This document shows, one piece after another, positions 58,661 through 64,000 of a DNA stretch of 64,000 nt; the stretch's first letter is position 1; every line of letters begins with the position of its first letter. This DNA is from Aphrophora alni (taxonomy: Eukaryota; Arthropoda; Insecta; Hemiptera; Aphrophoridae). The notes below the pieces were generated by a model that saw nothing but the letters and a program-made list of their open reading frames with translations, did not search any database and was not told where the DNA came from. The translations under genes and the position numbers were made by a program. The stretch is from NCBI GenBank assembly GCA_963513935.1, contig OY740772.1, forward strand, positions 104,431,989-104,495,988. Direction: 5' to 3'.

Positions 58661-58962
58661 TACACAAAGATTGTTCAACCGGAAACGATACTGTTTTTAT
58701 CTATAATGACAAGAACTCTGGCGACGAATATATATTTGGGTCTTTTGAGGTTATGTTACACAAAAATTTAATCAAAATAGTTGGAGCCGATTTTTATAAA
58801 ATCGTAATTTTGTTTTTACTATGTAACAGCTACCACCAAATTTTAATTTACTTTTCAAACATGAAAAAAAATGTCCGAGATGTGGCCAAAACATAGGCAA
58901 CCCATTATACCAATCTGATTGAAATCTTTTGTGACACAAGATATAACTTGTTTAAACTACGT
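58660..58962 (+). repeat. Dispersed repeat family B, copy 14
   Basis: Landmarks are AATTTAATCAAAATAGTTGG, AGCCGATTTTTATAAAATCG, then CAGCTACCACCAAATTTTAA and GTCCGAGATGTGGCCAAAAC. The 93-codon plus frame lies within it. Confidence 0.65.
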
Positions 58963-58964
58963 AT

Positions 58965-59145
58965 ACCCTCAGAAGCTCATAGTTTTAAAGGGCTTGACAA
59001 TCCCGAAGTTCCTAGCTGGATATACACCTCATGTGGTCTCGGGTTATAATTCCGCTCTTTCATCTTTCCTATCAGGTCTCTTTTGATCAACTCTTATCCA
59101 TTTCTAACCCCGACGTTATTAGGTTAGGTAAGGTTAGGTCGTATG
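58965..59145 (+). repeat. Dispersed repeat family A, copy 18 ending in a short TTAGG tract
   Basis: It runs from CCCTCAGAAGCTCATAGTTT through CCTAGCTGGATATACACCTC and TCTTTCATCTTTCCTATCAG, then to CCCCGACGTTATTAGG. There it continues as TTAGGTTAGGTAAGGTTAGG at 59119-59139 instead of the usual family A 3' part. Confidence 0.75.
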
Positions 59146-60939
59146 ATGTGGCACAAGGAGTTGTAGGCTAATATATATTAGATAAAATAAAATGTTTCCA
59201 AGGCAAATAAATACTTTTTCTCAAATCTGCAGGTAATAGTGTTTAATTTGATACCTCAACCATTAAAACCGGTGCTATCGTAAATAAATACGCAACTGGC
59301 GCAGAATTTCCCTAGCTAATTAAATAAAAGATGTTTAAATACACTGACTTTTGGAACTGTCTCTTCGTTTATAACTATGATAAACAGCAAACAGGCAATG
59401 TTTAACTGACCTCGCACACAGCCCTTGACCCGGGATAACATAACTGACAGTTGCTTGGCGTCAGCGCACATAACCTCAATTCCAGTAAAGTTCCTATTGG
59501 ACGATGGGAACAATTAACTCACAGTTAGTGTGTGTGTGACTCACCAAGCGACGGATTATTTCGCGTGTTCATTGTATGTTTGGCGTAGCGGAAACAACCC
59601 TTCAGACACAATCGATCTACCCCCCCCCCCCACCCCTTGCCTTGACAGATTGCTATTATGCAAATTCAACAACTATAACGAGACGGTAGTAGTCTGGTAT
59701 GCGTCATAACGGAATTTCTACTGATTGTTTCTTTCATTTGAGCGTCACGAAGCAAAATATAGTCTTTGCATATTAATCACCAGCCAACCAAAATAATAGA
59801 GGGTCGTCAATTATGAAATTGATATTTGGAGATAAAATAAACGACCAAACGAGTGAAGATAGTTTTTTAACTCGTCTATTTGGCATTACAACTGTATGAC
59901 TTTGCAACAGGCTGGGCAATGTGTGATTTTATACGAGGCGTCTTACATAAAAGTGAACCAATTGAAAACTTTGTAACTATAGCCTACATCTGATAACATA
60001 TTTCAAATAGGGGGGGGGGGGCTCCTCTTACTTTTACGTTAAATGTTTTGGGGTGTATTCAAATTTTCAAAAATTGTCCGCGATTTTGCAATATGGCGAT
60101 TAATTTCTTATTGAAACTCCTATATATATTATAATGATTTCGGATAAAAAATATAATTTTAAGACTTTATTATTCCTTGTGATTATTTCAAAAACGTAAC
60201 CATTTAGCTGCTAGTGCCATTCTTTTACGTTTTTCTGACAGTGCCGTAGAGGTTTGGTAACTCAATATTCATTTTAAAATTTTTCTTGAAATCGAGTTTT
60301 TAAGTCTAAATCATTATAAAGAAACTTGATTGTATCTGTATTGTTTAATATTTTCGATTTGTGTATTTGTAGGTTTTGAAGAATTTCAGTAAAAAATTTT
60401 AAAACGATTTTACGACGCAAAAACGTTTCCATTAGATTTTCGAATGTCTGCACACAGCTCGTATCCTGCACTACATATCTTTAAGTGTTAGTATAGTTCT
60501 GCACAATAGCCATTTAATTGTTTTCCAAAATGACGTATAGCAGCGGCTAATCGGTTACGTTTATGAAAAAATGACAACAAATAAAAAAGCCTTAAAATTA
60601 CATTTTCTATCCGTAATCATCATCAAATATATGGTTTTCCATCAAAAATTTCAAGTTGGGCGCCATATTAGAAAATGACGCACAAATTTTATAAATTTGA
60701 ATACACCCCAAAAAATGTCACGTTGTAGTAACGGGAGTCCACTAATAGAAGTAAGCTGATAGATATATGGTTAAATAGTTATATATTGGTTCACACCTGT
60801 CAAATGAGACACCCTGTATATACGTTAAGAGTCCAAAACATGGGTCTTTGGAATGTTTGTCGTATGTACACTGCTTTAGAGCAAAAAGGTCTGGACAGAT
60901 TATAATCAAATATTCATATTTTACCATATTTCAGAATTT
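59146..60939. other. Unassigned stretch; one isolated MITE end
   Basis: GACACCCTGTATATACG near 60808 resembles a family D right end. A GC-richer patch near 59370-59560 has small frames without motifs. No gene was recognised. Confidence 0.4.
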
Positions 60940-61180
60940 TTTTTATAACTAAAACTTTGGGGGTAACTGTCGTAAAGAAAAAACTACTGTCATGATTTTG
61001 TTCAAGTTCAGCCTTTAGATAGTTAAACAAAAGTACATGATTAGTTAAAATCTCTAAAAAAAACTTCCGGTTGACAGTAAAAAACTAAAAAATGACTACC
61101 AGGCTGTAACGAAAATAAGTAATATTGCAAACACAGCTTTTGTTCAAACTTTAGTGAAATATGAAGATCAACAATGATCC
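60940..61180 (-). repeat. Dispersed repeat family B, copy 15
   Basis: Recognisable by TTGGGGGTAACTGTCGTAAA and AAAACTACTGTCATGATTTT on the plus strand and by the TTTGAACAAAAGCTGTG block on the minus strand. It is quite diverged. Confidence 0.5.
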
Positions 61181-61280
61181 AAAACCTTGTGGAAAATCGT
61201 AAGAAGAAAAATATTACAATTGGTAAATAAATTACCCATTATTGTATTTGTAGCCATATCCGATTGCTATTGTATAATAA

Positions 61281-61545
61281 TATAATCTTATTTATACTTT
61301 CCGTAGCAATTCATTTTTAGACGTTTTACCTGTTTACAGCTGTTTCACCTATTCATTTCAGGCATCATCAGAACTAATATTGCAAAAACACTTTTCTCGT
61401 ATTTACACTTATTAACATATTAATATCACATTTAATACACAAACAAAATAAAACTATAATAAAAAACACATAACGACATGAAACAGCTGTAAACAGAGAA
61501 AACGTCTAAAAATGAATCGCTAAGGCAAGTATAAATAAGATTATA
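61281..61545 (-). mobile_element. Foldback element with a CTGATGAT...GAAAC module, copy 3
   Basis: Inverted arms of about 67 bp (61281-61347 and 61479-61545) differ at a few bases; the left begins TATAATCTTATTTATACTTT. At 61342-61371 on the minus strand is CTGATGAT, a GCCT/AGGT stem, then GAAACAGCTG. The inner part of each arm contains the GAAACAGCTGT word also found in the palindrome at 36569. Confidence 0.75.
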
Positions 61546-62394
61546 TTAAATAAATTACCTTTGATCTCCGTCATGAAAAGCCCAAATTAGTACATGCTTA
61601 TAACACAAGCAAAACAAGTTTAGGACCACTTAACTTTTGATTGACAACTTACCGGACAGAAATTTTTGGTGATTAGTTTTTATTTTGGTTTTATGTATGG
61701 GTGGATTGAGTAAGATTCTACAATGTTTTTTGACAATGTATTACATTTTATTTTACGTTTTAAAATGACAGCTATTTTAAAACAATACTGCAACGTTCCA
61801 TAACGAGCAATCAAGGGGATAAAAGAAAGAAAGAAAATATGATTCCCCCATGAAAGAAGAATGAAAAATAGAACTGTTTTATAAAACATACCTGCAAGAA
61901 GTTTTTATCTAAACTAATAAGAAATAATTTTCTTGTAAGTTGTATACAATACATCAATGTTTTAGAGTAAATTGAAAACATTAGTCGGATTGTTTACTCT
62001 TCCAATAAGTTGCGAAATTTACTATTCAACGAACCGTTACTAAATTTCCTACAATATAGTGAATAAATAAAATTCTATAAATTTCATTATGACTGGAATG
62101 CCGATAAGCGTGTCGTTATCTGAAACCAAACGGGGAATGGAAACCACCTAAGATAAGATATACTGAAAAACGTAATTCACGAAACGCGTGGGGATTTTGA
62201 AGAAAACAAGTATTTTAATTACATAATAAGATGAGAGGAGGGGGAAAATTGAATTTGTAAAGTATTGGGTTCCAGAAGAACTACTTAGTATATACAAATT
62301 TAAGCGTCAAAAATCCATGTTGAGTTATTTGATGTTTTCTTAATTCAAAGAGCTGTTTTTGGAATAATTCATAATCAGTGGTCCATACAAGTGT

Positions 62395-62825
62395 ACTGAA
62401 TCTCAGTTGGTGAGTACGGGCTTGGCAATACCGCAGGACTCTAGCTGAAGCTACACCTTTATTGTAATCTTGGGTTAGGTACCTCTATTTCATATCAGGT
62501 TTATCTCGGCCAACTTGTACTCTTCCGACCCTGAAGCTATTAGAGTATTCGAGGCCTAGGGGGTTTTTATTTTATGTTCATTTAATTTTTTTTTTTTATT
62601 TATGTTCTTTCCTTCAATTTTGTATTTATGTTCTTTTCTTAATTTTTGTATTTATTTTATTTTAATTTTATTATTTTTTTTTTCATTTTTGTGTTTATGT
62701 TCTTTCCTTCATTTTTTGATTTCAGTTGTTTTCATTTTTTATTTATGTTCATTTCTTACTTTTTTTTTCGGCCTATGTGATGATTACATAAAGGGTTTTC
62801 GCATTTTAACATCAAGGAAACAAAT
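62395..62825 (+). repeat. Dispersed repeat family A, copy 19, with an expanded TTTATGTTCTT region
   Basis: It runs from GGTGAGTACGGGCTTGGCAA through CTAGCTGAAGCTACACCTTT, TGTAATCTTGGGTTAGGTAC and GAGTATTCGAGGCCTAGGGG. The TTTATGTTCTTTTCTTCCTT word is then repeated about five times with variation (62560-62770), and the tail ends in TTTTCGCATTTTAACATCAA. The 75-codon Phe/Leu-rich frame here is the expansion and not a membrane protein. Confidence 0.8.
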
Positions 62826-62869
62826 ATAACAAATTGGGCAGAGTTAAATTGGAAAAGTTATACATTTTG

Positions 62870-63260
62870 TTAACTCTAAGAACGATTCAATTTATACTCC
62901 GAACGCTGCTGAACCGATATTTTTGAGTAAATGGCAATCAATGTGTTTCATCTGGGTCCTTAGTGTATACATATTAGGAAAATTGTATCAAAACCGTTGG
63001 AGCCGATTTTGAAAAATCATAACTTGAATTTTTGACTTAAGGCAACTAACTACCTGTATATTTTGAGTTATAATGAAAAATGAATCGAGATATACCCAAA
63101 AATATACTTACATTTGAACAAAATTGGTTCAACAATTTGGGCTGAAAAGTACTATTCAGACGGACATAAATCTAAAAACGCATAAATTTTTTAACGTTCA
63201 CATATGTTTCTTTATATTACAGATATGTGTAGAATATTGTTGAAGCAGAATCGTTGCCGG
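62870..63260 (+). repeat. Dispersed repeat family B, copy 16
   Basis: Landmarks are GTGTTTCATCTGGGTCCTTA, TTGTATCAAAACCGTTGGAG, CCGATTTTGAAAAATCATAA and TTGGGCTGAAAAGTACTATT. Confidence 0.65.
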
Positions 63261-63619
63261 AATAAACAATTCTTCAAAAACGCGGTGTACAATTCCTTTA
63301 AGAATAACAAAGTGTTAGATCAATCCTGTTGATAGCTGTATATAATTGTTTAAATCTTTCATTGATAGTCAACCAATTCCTATTTCATTTCATCTGTATT
63401 CCTAGTCAACTAAATCACAAACTCACTTCCCCTTCATCTGTCGTGTCAATTATGCACCATGTTGTATGTAAATTTATCAATCAATTCTCATTTAGCCCTA
63501 GTCTGGCTTATGTTAATTAACTAATTAACTAATTTGCTTTTAACTCGACAAACATAATAGCAACCTTGTAGGTAACACAGACAATAGACAACAAACTGAT
63601 TGATATACGAAACAAGTTG

Positions 63620-63955
63620 ATGGGCGAAGTCGCGTCGGTTAGCCCCTAACGAGCCTCGTAGATGTGTATACTCGTATATTAAAAAGTTTCCACTCGCTAC
63701 GGTCGTGTTCAATGTCTCGGCCTTGACGTTATGTGATGTAGCATCCACTCGCTACGCTCGTGTCGATGACTCGCTCTGACAGATCTCGTAACTAACCGAA
63801 TATCACATTTTCTTGAGAGGTCAAGGTTAGGTTAGGTTGAATTTATATTTTTGACAATAACTTCACCATTTGTCATCGTAGAGAGGTAGTAAATATGGAG
63901 AATTGAAATTTGCAATTATTTTCATCTAATTTACTGTGTAAACACGATAAAAAAA
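63620..63955 (+). repeat. Dispersed repeat family C, copy 2
   Basis: GTTAGCCCCTAACGAGCCTC, GTAGATGTGTATACTCG, two CACTCGCTACGCTCGTGT-like words, a short TTAGG tract (63824-63839), TTTTTGACAATAACTTCACC and ATGGAGAATTGAAATTTG match 31440-31700 in order. Confidence 0.7.
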
Positions 63956-63963
63956 ATAAAATT

Positions 63964-63965
<2 letters not shown>

Positions 63966-64000
<35 letters not shown>
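63966..64000. repeat. (GA)n microsatellite at window end
   Basis: A perfect GA run that continues past the window. Confidence 0.95.

Noticed and set aside
12082..61545. Calling the CTGANGAT...GAAAC modules active hammerhead ribozymes
   Set aside because: An extra base follows the first box and stems I and III could not be assigned with confidence. They are reported as hammerhead-like only.
62602..62829. Phe/Leu-rich frame resembling a membrane protein
   Set aside because: It translates T-rich expansions inside family A copy 19.

Overview
The window looks like AT-rich insect nuclear DNA, mostly intron or intergenic. The evidence is spliceosomal exon borders, dense non-autonomous DNA transposons, TTAGG-type (insect telomere motif) tracts and many diverged dispersed repeats. 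No rRNA, tRNA, operon or bacterial signal was seen. A hemipteran-like insect is a reasonable guess from the repeat flavour, but the species cannot be fixed from sequence alone.

Only two stretches read as convincing protein-coding sequence. One is a complete 365-codon tyrosine recombinase (5436-6533, +) of Crypton-like type with all catalytic residues in place. The other is a single internal exon (21713-22150, -) of a PP2C-family phosphatase resembling PPM1E/PPM1F. The other exons of that gene were not found, so the phosphatase gene probably has large introns or extends beyond the window. Nearly all other open frames are chance or lie in repeats.

Layout: 1-5 kb is AT-rich sequence with dispersed repeats A and B and a (GA)n tract. 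5-7 kb is the recombinase with GC-richer repeats and a hairpin on its flanks. 7-21 kb holds family B copies, a foldback element, a SINE-like pair member and a decayed mariner (14.2-15.4 kb). 21.7-22.2 kb is the PP2C exon. 24.2-24.7 kb is an unassigned GC-richer patch. 29.3-29.9 kb is a family A copy amplified together with TTAGG tracts. 32.1-32.9 kb is a Tigger/pogo element. 36.0-37.95 kb is a 45-bp satellite interrupted by a long palindrome. 41.5-42.35 kb is a hAT element with a perfect 8-bp target-site duplication. 49.2-50.1 kb is a degenerate TTTGGTAAAA minisatellite. 51.9-52.6 kb is a Helitron remnant. 53.2-53.5 kb is a mariner-derived MITE. 55.2 kb is a transposase DNA-binding fragment. 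61.3-61.5 kb is another foldback element. The window ends in (GA)n.

Three dispersed families account for much of the rest. Family A is about 270 bp with about 19 copies or pieces on both strands. Family B is 0.3-0.7 kb with about 16 pieces. Family C has three pieces. A recurring theme is a CTGANGAT...GAAAC module, whose bases between the two blocks can usually pair. It lies inside inverted-repeat elements at four sites and alone at two more. It recalls the hammerhead-ribozyme core carried by the terminal repeats of Penelope-like retroelements and is the most interesting non-coding pattern here.
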